DNA of 64,000 nucleotides from Molossus alvarezi (GCA_037176705.1 CM073896.1:26052708-26116707), one strand, 5' to 3'; numbered from the stretch's first letter, positions 1 through 10,527 are shown. The notes: a model not told the origin generated them from the sequence alone. Translations and numbers: made by a program.

Positions 1-1134
1 GCTCTTTAAGTGACTGAGCCTAAGGGGCAGCTGTAAGGCAAAGGCAGATCTCATGGTGCCTTTGGATATTTGCCGACCTGCCCCGGGCTCCATAAGCTGG
101 CCTGGGTATGCCGTTGGGCCCCTCCCACATCACCCAGGACAAGCAGAGAAAGTTAAATTATGTGGATCACTTTGTAGCTCCAAAGAGGTAGCCCAGGGAC
201 AGTAACAGGCAGCATTTGTCATTGACCTGCACCATGGTCACTCCCAAGATGTCCAAGAACCTACACATCCAGTGGCAGTCTTCAAACCACATCAGAGCAC
301 GACCAAGTTGGCTCTACAAGCAGCACACCCAAAGGGAGATCTTAGCAGGTGACGACCATCATAACAGGCCTGGTGGGCATCTCTCAGGCTCTGCCTCACT
401 TATTCTGTTTGTCTGTCTCTGTCATGGGCAGATTTATGCTCTCATATGCATGTCTGCCTGTTGAAATCACATGGTGTTTAACAGATAGGATCCTTGATGC
501 AGAATTTTAGTCCACATGTCTCATGTAAGAGGACACTTGAGATCTTTATCTGTCAGCCAAAGAAACCCCTACCTCTGCTCTAGCAGCTGCTCAGCTGTGT
601 TCGTCCATGTGGAGCAGGATGGATGGATCCTATCTCCTCTTCATGGTCATTAGTGTTCTTCCCAGTTCCCAGCTATTTTGTCACTGTTCTGATGGGTAGT
701 TTCAAAAATACAACTTGAAGTAGTGTGCAAGAATGCCTGTGGGGTAACCTCCTAGGGTGAGCACAGCCAGGTGAGGGTGCACCTGGGGACTGGACGGGCC
801 TCACACTGTTCTCCCAGAGGGGGGCCTTTCCCTTCTCTCCAGGGGACCTGCTGGGCCTCTGCTGCCTCACTTGGTCCCCAGGGCTGGTCGCCACCAGACC
901 AGAAGCTGCCAGTCTGAGGGCGACATGCTCTTTTCCCAGTGTTCACAGTGCGTGTGTCCCCATCGGGGAGGTGGGCATCCCTGACATGTCCTGGCGTGTG
1001 CACTGCCTCTCCTTGGAAGTGCCTGTTTGCCCCCTGTCCCCTTAGACAACACCATCTTTTGAGAGTTTTCTGCACATCAGGGTTAGAGTCTCTGTCTTAA
1101 TGCTAAATTTATGTTATTTTAGAACCTTTCATTT
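1..1134. other. Unclassified sequence, GC-richer patch at 740-1060
   Basis: No repeat family or gene could be recognised here. Positions 740-1060 are clearly richer in G+C than the surroundings and contain a handful of CpGs. The short reading frames on both strands resemble no protein I know and have no splice or codon structure that supports them. It may be an old LTR or retropseudogene beyond recognition, or single-copy DNA. Confidence 0.3.
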
Positions 1135-1978
1135 AATTCATTTTTGACAGCTACATCAAGACAATTTAATGGGAGAAAATATTATCAATAAATGATACCG
1201 GGACAATTACATACTGACATGTCAAACAATGAAGTTGGAGCCCTTCCTCATTCCATAGTAAAAAATTAACGCAAAATGGACCATAAACTTTAACATAAAT
1301 TATAAAATTATGTAAAATTATAGGAAATAAAACATTTTTTTTTTCCAGAAGAAAATATAGCAGTAAATGTTAGTGACCTTGGATTAAGCACAGCCTACTT
1401 AGATATAACTGCAAAAGCATAAGCAATCAAAGATAAAATGTATAAATCAAACTTTATCAAAATTAAAAACCTTTGTATTTCAAATAGTACCATAACAAAA
1501 ATGAAAAAAGGAGCCACAGAGTGGGAGAAAATATTTGCAAACCATTATGTCTAATAAAGAACTTTTTCCAGAATACATCAAGACCATTTCCAGTTCAATT
1601 ATAAAAAAGACAACCCAATTATATAGTGGAAAAATATTCTAAATAAATATCTCTTCAAAAAAGACATAAAGATATCCAGTAAGCCCATTAAAAGAGTCTC
1701 AAGATCATTAGCTATCAGAAAAATCAAAACCGCAATGTGATACAACTTTACACACACAAAAGGAGTTATAATCAAAAGCATAATTAACTGTTGGCAAGTG
1801 TGTGGTGAAATTGAAACTCTCATACATTTCTGATGGGCATGCAACAATGACACAACCACTTTGGAACACAGTCCAGCTGTTCCTCAAAATATTAAACATT
1901 TAGTTACCAGATGACAGAAATTCCATTCCTAAATGTATACCCCAAAGAACGAAAACATAAATCCACACAAAGACTTGT
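1135..1978 (+). mobile_element. Old L1 (L1M-like) ORF2 C-terminal fragment, left part
   Basis: The sequence follows the 3' portion of a mammalian L1 ORF2, including the stretches for 'EWEKIFAN', 'KKTTQL' and the run before the poly-A end, but with many stops and indels. It is interrupted at 1978 by the minus-strand L1 and resumes at 8729. The left edge is approximate because the match fades out. Confidence 0.8.
1966..1978. repeat. TSD, left copy, of the 1979-8715 L1
   Basis: The 13-mer CACAAAGACTTGT is repeated exactly at 8716-8728. The two copies bracket the minus-strand L1 and lie in the old L1, whose sequence continues correctly across them. Confidence 0.92.
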
Positions 1979-2826
1979 GTTTTTTTTTTAAATTATTTTT
2001 ATTAATTTGTTTTTGTTACAGATGTTTCTCATTTTTTTCTCCACTGACACCCTCCTTCCCATCCCCCCTGCCCATTTCTCAGCTTTGTTGTGTATGTTCA
2101 GTGGTTATTCATACATGTATATAAGTTCTGTGGTTTATCTCTTCCCCTCCAACACTCCCTCTTCTGAGATTTGTCAGTTTGTTCCCTACCTCTATGGGTC
2201 AGTTTTGTTCATCAGTTTGTGTAGTTTATTACATTCCACAAATAAGTGATATTTGTCTTTTTCTGCATCACTTGTTTCGCTTAGCATAATACCCTCCAGG
2301 TCCCTCCATGTCATCTCATAGGATGAGAGATCTTTCTTTCTTACAACTGCATAGTATTCCAAGTGTACATGTACCATGGTTTTTTATCCACTCATCTACT
2401 GATGGACAATTGAGCTGTTTCCAGATCTTAGCTATTGTAAGTAGTGCTGCTAAGAACATAGGGTACATATGTTCTTTCTGATTGGTGTTTCAGGCTTCTT
2501 GGGGTATATTCCTAGAAGTGGGATCACTGGGTCAAATAGCAGTTCAATTTTTAACTTTTTGAGGTAACACCATGGTGTTTTCTACAGTGGCTGCACCAGT
2601 CTGCATTCCCACCAGCAGTGTACTAGAGTCCCCTTTTCTCCACACCCTCACCAACACTTGTTGTTTGATGATTTGTTGATGGCGGCCATTCTAACAGGTG
2701 TGAGGTGATACCTCATTGTTGTTTCAATTTGCATCTCTCTGAAGATAGGTGACGTTGAGCATTTTTTCATATGTCTCTTGGCCATTTGTGTGTCCTGTTT
2801 GGTGAGGTATCTATTTAAGTCCTGGG

Positions 2827-2945
2827 TTTTTTGTTTTGTTTTGTTTTGTTTTTTTTTGTTTTTGGTACGTGCCCCTAGCAGGAACCAAACCAGGACTCTC
2901 TAGTCCGCAGACCGACACTCCAACCACTTAGCCAAACCAGCCAGG
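2827..2945 (-). mobile_element. Short Ves SINE (tRNA head plus A-rich tail)
   Basis: Minus-strand tRNA-like head with A-box and B-box-like segments is followed directly by an A-rich tail with (TTTTG)n on the plus strand. The middle and 3' body of the usual Ves element are absent: it stops just after GGGGCACGTACC. The copy at 40198-40300 ends at the same point. It is inserted in L1 ORF2, where the L1 sequence resumes on both sides. Confidence 0.88.
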
Positions 2946-3510
2946 TCTTCCCATTTTTTAATTGGGTTCTTTGTCTTCCTTTTGTTGAATTATATGAGTA
3001 CTCTATATGTTTTGGAAATTAATCCCTTATCTGATGCATCATTGGCAATTATGGTCTCCCATATAGTGGGTTCCTTTTCCATTTGATAATTGTTTCTTTT
3101 GCTGTGAAGAAGCTTTTTAGTTTGATGTAGTGCCATGTGTTCATTTTTTTCCTTTGTTTCTCTTGCCCTAGGTGTTGTATCAGTAAAAATTCTGCAGTGT
3201 ATGATGTCCAAAATTTTGTTGCCTACATTTTCTTCTAGAATTTTTATAGATTCACGAGTTATATTTAAGTTTTTTATCCATTTTGAGTTTATTCTTGTGT
3301 ATGGTGTAAGTTGGTAGTCTAGCTTCATTTTTTGGAAGTACCTGTCCAATTTTCCCAACACCATTTATTGAAGGGACTGTCTTGATTCCACTATATGCTC
3401 TTGCCAACTTTGTCAAATAATTGAGCATATTGTCTGGGGTCAATTTCTGGGTTCTCTGTTCTGTTCCATTGATCTATCTAGCTGTTCTTGTGCCAGTACT
3501 AGGCTGTTTT

Positions 3511-3517
3511 TTTCTAT

Positions 3518-3562
<45 letters not shown>

Positions 3563-3730
3563 TTTCATTTTTCCTCTCCATCCGCCTCGTCCCCGGCTTT
3601 GCTGTTCATGTCCATTGGTTATGCGTTCATGCGTATAAGTTTTGAGGTTTGTCTCTTCCCTCCCCCCACCACCCCTTCTGCTGAGGGTTGTCAGTCTGTA
3701 CTCTACTTCCACACCTCTGGGTCTACCCTA
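3511..3730 (-). mobile_element. 5'-truncated L1 3' end nested in L1 ORF2
   Basis: The poly-A tail, seen as (TTTA)n at 3515-3558, is followed by about 170 bp of L1 3'UTR resembling the end of the host L1 at 1991-2190. ORF2 of the host L1 is continuous in sequence on either side (…AGGCTGTTTT / CAGTGGCTTTG…), so this is a later insertion. The tail repeat could be polymorphic in length. Confidence 0.85.
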
Positions 3731-6401
3731 CAGTGGCTTTGTAGTATAATCTGATATCTGGTAATGTGATCCCTCTGACTTTATTCTTCTTTTTCAAGAT
3801 TGCTGTGGCTATTAAGGTTTTTTTTTGTTGTTGTTGTTGTTCCATATAAACTTTTAGAGTGTTTGTTCTAGTTCTGTGAAATATGTCATTAGTACTTTGA
3901 TGAGGATTGCATTGAATTTATAGATTGCTTTGGATAGTATGGACATTTTAATGATGTTAATTCTTCCAATCTATGAACAAGGTATGTGCTTTCACTTTTT
4001 TATATCTTCCTCTATTTCTTTTTTCAATGACCTGCAGTTTTCTGTGAATAGGTCCTTTATTTATTTGGTTAAATTTATTCCTAGGTATTTTAAATTTTTT
4101 TGCTGCGATGGTAAATGGGATTGTTTTTTTTAGTTTTTATTACTCTGATTTCATCATTGGTGTATAAGAATGTCATCGATTTCTTGATGTTAATTTTGTA
4201 TTTAGCTACTTTGCCAAATTCATTTATTAAGTCTAGTAGATTTTTGATGAAGTCTTTAGGGTTTTTTTTGTGTGTACAATATTATTCATCTGCAAATAAT
4301 GCCAGTTTCACTTCCTCCTTTCCAATTTGGATCCCCTTTAGTTTTTTCTTTATGTCTAATTGCTGTGGCTAAGACTTCCAGTACTATGTTGAATAAGAGT
4401 GGCAAAAGTGGCCATCCTTGTCTTGCTCCCGTTCTTAAGGGGAATGCTTTTAGTTTTTGTCCATTGAGTATGATGTTGGCTGTAGGTTTTTCATATATGG
4501 CTTTTATTATGTTGAGATATGACCCCTCTATTTCCACAATGCTGAGCACTTTTATCAGAAACGGGTGCTGGATTTTGTCAAATACTTTTTCAACATCTTT
4601 GAATATGATCATTTGATTTATATCTTTTATTTTGTTTATGTGCAGTATCACATTTATTGATTTGCAAATATTGTACCATCCTTGCATCCCTGGGATGAAT
4701 CCCACTTGGTCATGATGAATAATTTTTCTGATGTATTACTGGATCCGATTTGCTGATATTTTGTTAAGGATTTTGGCACCTGTGTTCATCAGGGATATTA
4801 GCATGTAGTTTTCTTTCTTTGCAATGTCTTTATCTGGTTTTGAAATTAGGATGATGTTGGCCTCATAAAATGAGTTTCAAAGTGTTCTGTCATCTTGGAT
4901 TTTTTGGAATACTTTGAGGAGAATGGGTATTAGATATTTGTATGTTCAGTAAAACTCCTCCGTGAAGCCATCCAGGCCTGGGCTTTTGTTTGCTGGGAGT
5001 TTCTTAATCACATCTTCAATTTCCTTTGTTGTTATTGGTCTGTTCAAGTTTTCTATCTTTTCCTAGTTCAGTTTTGGGAGGCTGTATGTTTCTAGAAATT
5101 TGTCCATTTCTCCTAGATTGTCCAATTTGTTGTTGTATAATTCTTCATAGTATGTTTTGATGACCTTTGTATTTCTGTGATGTCAGTCGTTACTTCTCCT
5201 CTTTCGTTTCTGATTTTGTTTATTTGGCTTCTCTCTTTTTGTTTATTGGTGAGTCTGGCTAAAGGTCCATTGATCTTGTTTATCTTTTCAAAGAACCAGC
5301 TTTTTCTTTCATTGATCTTTTGAATTTTTTTTTTAGTCTCTATGTCATTTATTTCTGCTCTGACCTTAACTATTTTCTTTCTTCTACTAGCTCTGGGTTT
5401 TTCTTTTTGTATACTTTCTAGTTCTTTAAGTTGTAGGTTTAGAAACTCAATTAGAAATGTTTCTTCAGGTAAGCCTGTAGTGCTATGAACTTTCCTCTCA
5501 GGACTGCTTTCGCTGTGTCTCATAGGTTTTGTGTTGTTGTGTGTTTGTTTTCATTGGTTTCCTGGATGTTTTAAATTTTTTCCTTGATCTTGTTAGTAAC
5601 CCATTCGTTGTTTAATAACATACTATTTTGACTCCAAGTGTTTGAATGTTTTTGTGTGCTTTTATTGTAATGAGTTCTAGTTTCATGCTTCTGTGATATG
5701 AGAAGATACTTGATATTATTTCAATTGTCTTGAATTTGTAATGACTTGCTTTGTGTCCTAACATGTGGTCTATCTTTGAGAATGTCCCATATGCACTTGA
5801 AAAGAATGTATAATCTGCAGCTTTGGGGTAAAATGTTCTGTAAATAACAATAAAATCAAAATGCTCTAGTTTGTCTTGAAAGGACTCTATGCCCTTGTTA
5901 AGTTTTTTGTCTAAAAGATCTATCCAGTGGTTTCAGTGGTGTGTCAAAGTCACCCACTTTGATTGTATTTGCTACTGATCTCTCCCTTGAAGTCCTCCAG
6001 AGTTTTTAAATATATTTTGGTGCTCCTGTATTTGGTGTGTACATGTTTACCAGGGTTATATCCTGTTGTTGGATTGATTCTTTCAAGATTATGTAGTGAC
6101 CTTCTCTGTCTCTTAATATGGCCCTCGTTTTGAAGTCTCTCTTGTCAGATATGAGTATTGCTACACCAGATTTTTTTTTTCATTTCCATTTGCTTGGAAA
6201 AATTTTTTCTAATTCTTCACTTTCATCCTTTTTGAGTCTTTTATTGTGAGGTGGGCCTCTTCTAGACAGCATATATATGGGTTATGTTTTCTTATCCAAT
6301 CAGCTACCCTATGTCTTTTGATTCGAGCATTTAAGCCATTTACATTTAAGGTAATTATTGATAGATAGTTATTAGTTGCCATTTTAATTTTATGCCTGTG
6401 T

Positions 6402-6427
6402 TTCTATCTATCATCTATCTATCTATC

Positions 6428-6505
<78 letters not shown>

Positions 6506-6546
6506 ATCTATCTATCTATCATCTATCTATCATCTACCATCTATCT
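6402..6546. repeat. (TCTA)n microsatellite in the L1 inter-ORF spacer
   Basis: This is about 145 bp of TCTA/ATCT tetranucleotide, interrupted at intervals by a TCATC variant. It sits between the ORF1 stop (6573) and ORF2 start (6382) of the minus-strand L1. The spacer probably carried a seed that expanded after insertion. Confidence 0.95.
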
Positions 6547-6572
6547 CTTGCTCACTCCTTTTGTTTTTCTTT

Positions 6573-7498
6573 TTACAACAGTTTCTTTAGCATTTCTTGC
6601 AGTGCTTGTTTTGTGGTGGTAAATTCCTTTAGCATTTTTTTCTTGAACCTCTTTATTTCTCCTTCAATTTTGAATGATAGCCTTGCTGGATAGAGTTGTC
6701 TTGAATTCAGGCCCTTGCCTTCATTACTTTGTACATGTCATGCCACTCCCTTCTGGCCTCAGCGTTTCTATTGAGAAATCAGCTGGCAGTCTAATGGGAG
6801 CTCCCTTGTAGGTAACTTTCTGTCTCTCTCTTGCTTCCTTTAAGATTCTTTCTTTGTCTTTAATATTTGCCATTTCTTATTATGATGCGTCTAGCTGTGG
6901 GTCTTCTGGGGTTCATCTTGCTTGGGACTCTCTGTTTCCTGGAATTGTGTGACTTTTTTTTTTCACCAGTTTAGGGAAGTTTTCTGTCATTATTTCTTCA
7001 AGCAGGTTCTCTATTTCTTTCTCTGATTCTTCTCCTTCTGGTACCCCTATAATGCGGGGTACATTTTGTATTGTCCTACAGCTCCCTTAAACTCTCCTCC
7101 TGCTTTTTAATTTTTTTTTTTTTCCATTTGCTGCTCTGTTTGGGTGTTTTTCTCTAATTTGTCCTCTAAGTCACTGATTCAGACTTCAGCTTCTTCTAAT
7201 CTACTATTGAATCCTTCTAAGGTATTTTTCATAACAGCTATTTCATTCTCTGTTTCCTCTTGATTTTTATGCATAGCTTCTACCTCCTTTTTTAAGCTGC
7301 AGTAGTTCCCAGTGAGCTCTTCATAATTCTTGTTAACTTGCTTTTAGTTTTCACCAAATTGTTTGAGCACCCTTAAAATCATTGCTTTGAATTCTTTATC
7401 AGACAAGTTGCTTTCTTCCATTTCCTGTAATTCCTTTTCTACTGATTCCTTTTTTTCTTTCCTTAGGTGTTGTTTCTTTGTTTCCTCATTTTAGCCAT
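6573..7498 (-). pseudogene. L1 ORF1 (RNA-binding protein), broken
   Basis: The start codon is at 7498-7496 (Met-Ala-Lys-Met-Arg...), directly after the 5'UTR, and the stop TAA is at 6575-6573 after a C-terminus resembling other bat L1 ORF1 copies. The span of 926 bases is close to the usual length of about 300 codons, but it is not a multiple of three and the twelfth codon is already a stop. ORF1p is normally a trimeric coiled-coil RNA chaperone that coats L1 RNA. This copy cannot make it. The N-terminal coiled-coil segment and the conserved C-terminal domain can be followed in different frames. Confidence 0.85.
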
Positions 7499-8715
7499 CT
7501 GGTAGCTCTAGACCTCGATAGGGATGTTTGGATGTGTAGGTAACTCACTGTATATCAAATAAGGCTACTGTGCCTCCCAGACTGTCCTGTTCTGTGTCAC
7601 CTCTTGCCTGCTGTGGATCCTGGAGGATTGACTACTTGGGGCTGGTATTGATGTGTCCTGATAGCTGTTGCTGCTGGATTGTGTGGGCCCCTCCAAACCT
7701 GTGTTCCTTGCTGGTCACTGGTGCCACCTATAGCTGTATTACTCAGGCCCTCCTGGACCACACTCCCTGCCCACACCTTGAGCTGCTTGGTCACATAGGC
7801 CCCACTTGAGCCCCAGCTCCCAGCAGGACCTGTGGGCAGCTGTGTTGCACAGGCCCCACTAGAACCCTGGTTTCCCACTGATCTTGAGGGCAATTGGGTT
7901 GTACAGGCCTCATTGGAGCCCCTGCTTCTCGCTGATCCCATGGGGAGCTGGATCACACTGGCCCTTCTGCAGCCCCAGCTCCACACTGCTCTTGTGGGCT
8001 GCTGGGTCGCACAGGTCTGTCGAAACCCCGGCTCCACATTGCTCTTGTGGGCCGCTGGGTCACAGAGGCCCCTATGGATCCCTGGCTTCCCACTGCTCTT
8101 GTGGGAAGCTGTGTTTCATAGCCCCAATAAAGCCCCAGGTCCCACTGCTGGTGGCTGGGGAGTGCTGCTGCCCAGTGGGGCTCAGCTCCTGCTCAGCCTT
8201 TGCTGTAGTTTATAGGGATGAGTCTCAGCTGCTGGTCTGTGCTTCTGTTGCCTGGGGATGGATGTCTGCTCCCCACTTTCTCTTGTTGGGGGGTATATGT
8301 CGACTCTGATCAGGCTGCTGCTGTGGGGGATGGTGCTGGGCTCCGGACGTTTGCGGTTTCCACAACCGGCACCTTGACAGCTCCACTACTGTGCACTTGC
8401 CTGTGTTGACAGAGTGTTCACTGGTTTGATGGTGCCAGGTACACTACTGGTCTCAGATGCTGGGCCCTAGCCACTCCCACTGCCTCCTCTCAGAGAAAAC
8501 CTGAGGTCTTCCAAAATGGTGGGACCTCCCTGCTGCACAGGGAGAAGTGCCCTGAATAGTCACTTAGTACAGTATCCGGCTGCTCCCATCCACAGCACTG
8601 GAACCTTCTGCTTTGCATCTCTGCACTGCACATCCACTCACACTCTCTCACGAACTAGCTCACTCTCTCACACACTCACCCTCCCTCCAGTCCTGCCTGC
8701 TACTATCTTTCCTTC
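7499..8715 (-). promoter_or_regulatory. 5'UTR/promoter region of the 1979-8715 L1
   Basis: This is a GC-rich leader of about 1.2 kb between the 13-bp TSD and the ORF1 start codon. In mammalian L1 this region holds the sense RNA polymerase II promoter. Its first bases on the minus strand contain a degenerate AAGATGG-type (YY1-like) motif, as at the other L1 5' ends in this window. It includes a 54-bp tandem array (see 7766-8115). The first part matches the 5'UTR of the plus-strand L1 at 22060-22550, so this leader type was shared by at least two insertions. No promoter activity can be inferred for this decayed copy. Confidence 0.8.
7766..8115 (-). repeat. 54-bp tandem monomer array in L1 5'UTR
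   Basis: About six and a half units are arranged head to tail. The TGTGGG-like landmark recurs at 7831, 7885, 7939, 7993, 8046 and 8100, a spacing of 54, 54, 54, 53 and 54 bases. Because 54 is a multiple of three, the minus-strand frame shows an 18-residue periodicity marked by a recurring Gln-Leu-Pro. Units differ at roughly a fifth to a third of positions, so this is not a recent expansion. Confidence 0.88.
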
Positions 8716-8728
8716 CACAAAGACTTGT
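8716..8728. repeat. TSD, right copy, of the 1979-8715 L1
   Basis: Exact repeat of the 13-mer at 1966-1978. Confidence 0.92.
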
Positions 8729-8765
8729 ATATAGATGTTCCTTGTAACATTATTCACGGATGCCA
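8729..8765 (+). mobile_element. Old L1 ORF2 fragment, right part
   Basis: Continues the old L1 of 1135-1978 (region for 'LYTNVHSNIIHGCQN'-like L1 sequence) for a few dozen bases, then the match ends. Confidence 0.75.
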
Positions 8766-9383
8766 AAACATGCTTCCTTGGTGCATCTGTGCTATGTTTT
8801 GGGAGTTTTGAAAAAACAAATATTACTCGTGCTTTGGCTTTTATAGATGTCAAAAGACCAACAGTTTTGGGTTTCTTCTTCTTCCTTTTTTTTTTTTTTT
8901 TTTACCCTTCTCTTTCTCCCTCTTTTCTTTCTCAGAATTCATTAAGAACCCCAAACATGTAGCTTTTGAAGAATTATTATATTTATTACTAAAGTGAAGT
9001 GACTTAGGGACCAATTAGAAGGCAATCAATAAACAAAGTCATAGCAGTAAATTCCTTACCTTCACAGAGAAGTTCTGAGAGAATTTAAGACATTTAGGGT
9101 GTGGTGGGATTGGTCATTGAATGGTTCCCCATGATGAATTAATCCATTATATAAACATGAAAGAAGTAATGTAATTAACAGTGAGAGAACATAATATCTA
9201 GGGTTAGAGCATGACACAAGTAACAATATATGAAATTTTGACAAGAGTTTCCTGGGGATCCTAAGGAACGTAAAATGATTAGCAGAAACACGATGAACTG
9301 GTTCTACATAATGACAAATTGGAAAGGTTTTAAAAGGCCTTTTGAAGAGGGTCTTTGAAAATTCAATTAAAAAGTACCAAAAA
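8766..9383. other. Single-copy-like DNA with a polypyrimidine tract
   Basis: No recognisable repeat or gene. A poly-T/CT-rich tract lies at 8871-8935. Confidence 0.4.
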
Positions 9384-9393
9384 TATTAGGACT

Positions 9394-9636
9394 TTCCCCG
9401 GCCAGTTTAGCTCAGTGGTTAGAGCATCGGCCTGTGGTCCAGAGAGAACTGGGTTTGGTTCTCTCTCAGAGCGTGTACCTTGGTTGCAGTTTGTCCCCGG
9501 CCCTGGTTGGGTCGTGTGGGTGGCAGCCACTCGATGTGTCCCTTTCATGTCGATGTTTCTCTCTCTCTCTTTCTCTCCTCCTCTCTCTCCTTCCCACTCT
9601 ACCTGAACAAAAAATGGAAGAATGTCCTTGGATGAG

Positions 9637-9672
<36 letters not shown>
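9394..9672 (+). mobile_element. Ves SINE, type A
   Basis: The tRNA-like head (GGCTCAGTGG-like A box region, GGTTTGGTTC-like B box) is followed by the type A body with a GCAGTTTGTCCCC segment, a CT-rich stretch and an end at GATGAGGA, then a (TA)n tail at 9641-9675. The TSD is TATTAGGACT (9384-9393) versus TATCAGGACT (9673-9682). Confidence 0.92.

Positions 9673-9675
<3 letters not shown>
9641..9675. repeat. (TA)n microsatellite forming the SINE tail
   Basis: Seventeen or so TA units replace the usual A-rich tail of the Ves SINE. Confidence 0.95.
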
Positions 9676-9678
<3 letters not shown>

Positions 9679-9682
9679 GACT

Positions 9683-10513
9683 GATTTGATAAACTCTGTA
9701 TATGTATGTTTGGAAAATTAATGCCTATTCCCAGTAAAAGATAATAGGTTTTCAATGTACTAGAAATTTGTGAAAATCGTATAATGTTAAGAAGTATTTG
9801 TATTTAGTACAGTTTTACTTTGTGGAGAAGCAGCATATGTGTGCAGAAGGGAGAATCAAGTTGGTCACATTAGCAACTGTTTTAGGCAGATATTGGTTGG
9901 CCTCCATATCTGGCAGATAATGAAGATGATCTTGGCTTACAATTTTTCAGCTCAGTATGTTTCAAAGTGTAAGGTGAAAGAAGCTGGCATAGGGCATTAA
10001 TGCAGGGAGAGCATGTAAGCCATATCCACTGGACACTAAAAAGTATCTCTAAGAAAATAAAAGGATACAGAAACTAGTAGTAATTTAAAACACTCACCAA
10101 TCAACACATGAAATGTTTCATGCGCTACCAACATGGTTTGGCTTGATGAGCAGTTTCTCAGGTTTCCTGTCTCCGATTCCCTTCTACCACTTCGTAGGAG
10201 GCACAGTGACCCAGGGATCATGGCTAATTGTAGGTTTGGCAACAGAGACCATCACAAGCACTCACGGCCCTCAGAAAACAACCTGTGCAGCACTGCGGCC
10301 CAGCTGTACTGGCTGGATGTGCAGTGTTGCTCTTTCACTGGAAATCTCAGGCCCAGTCATTTCAATTGGCTAGGTCCGAGAGAGCACCTGGACACTGCCA
10401 AGACTTGGGCACATGTACAGTTTTGGCTCACACAGAGATATTTGCCTGTGACATAGACCATTTGTTAAAAATTGGACTAGCCACTTCCACCCATATTTTA
10501 TATGTCCTGTTTG
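9683..10513. other. Unclassified sequence
   Basis: No gene found. The part from about 10100 to 10460 is less AT-rich and carries overlapping short open frames on both strands with no recognisable domain. It may be an ancient LTR or DNA transposon, but I cannot place it. Confidence 0.3.
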
Positions 10514-10527
10514 GTATTCATATTTCT
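10514..10527. repeat. TSD, left copy, of RPL17 retropseudogene
   Basis: GTATTCATATTTCT, repeated exactly at 11164-11177. Confidence 0.93.

Larger units (their letters stand above)
2192..6382 (-). pseudogene. L1 ORF2 (endonuclease/reverse transcriptase), broken
   Basis: ORF2 begins at 6382 with Met-Ala-Thr followed by the endonuclease start (ITLNVNGLN). The endonuclease-RT linker lies near 5523-5113. The RT core with '[11 protein letters not shown]', '[10 protein letters not shown]'-like and 'RQG' motifs lies at 4705-4286. The C-terminal segment ends near 2192. ORF2p normally nicks target DNA and copies RNA onto it. Here the catalytic FADD box near 4280 is disrupted by a small deletion after the first Asp, several stops occur, and two retroelements are inserted. 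The protein is non-functional. Confidence 0.92.
1979..8715 (-). mobile_element. Full-length bat LINE-1, minus orientation, inactive
   Basis: Read on the minus strand the element runs 5'UTR (8715-7499), ORF1 (7498-6573), a short spacer filled by a tetranucleotide repeat, ORF2 (6382 to about 2192), 3'UTR and a poly-A tail (poly-T at 1980-1990 on the plus strand). It is flanked by a perfect 13-bp TSD. Two younger insertions interrupt ORF2: a short Ves SINE (2827-2945) and a 5'-truncated L1 3' end (3511-3730). After removing them ORF2 is about 3.85 kb, normal for mammalian L1. Both ORFs carry stops and frameshifts, so the copy cannot retrotranspose by itself. The insertion is younger than the old L1 it split. 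Confidence 0.95.

Noticed and set aside
216..464. 82-codon ORF at the window start as a gene
   Set aside because: No domain, no codon pattern, and no homologue I recognise. It is interrupted on both sides by stops with no splice signals evident.
6402..6546. CRISPR-like array
   Set aside because: It is a simple tetranucleotide repeat without spacers, inside a mammalian L1.
7597..8037. 146-codon minus-strand ORF with an 18-residue repeat as a gene
   Set aside because: It lies wholly in the L1 5'UTR and its periodicity is explained by the 54-bp monomers.
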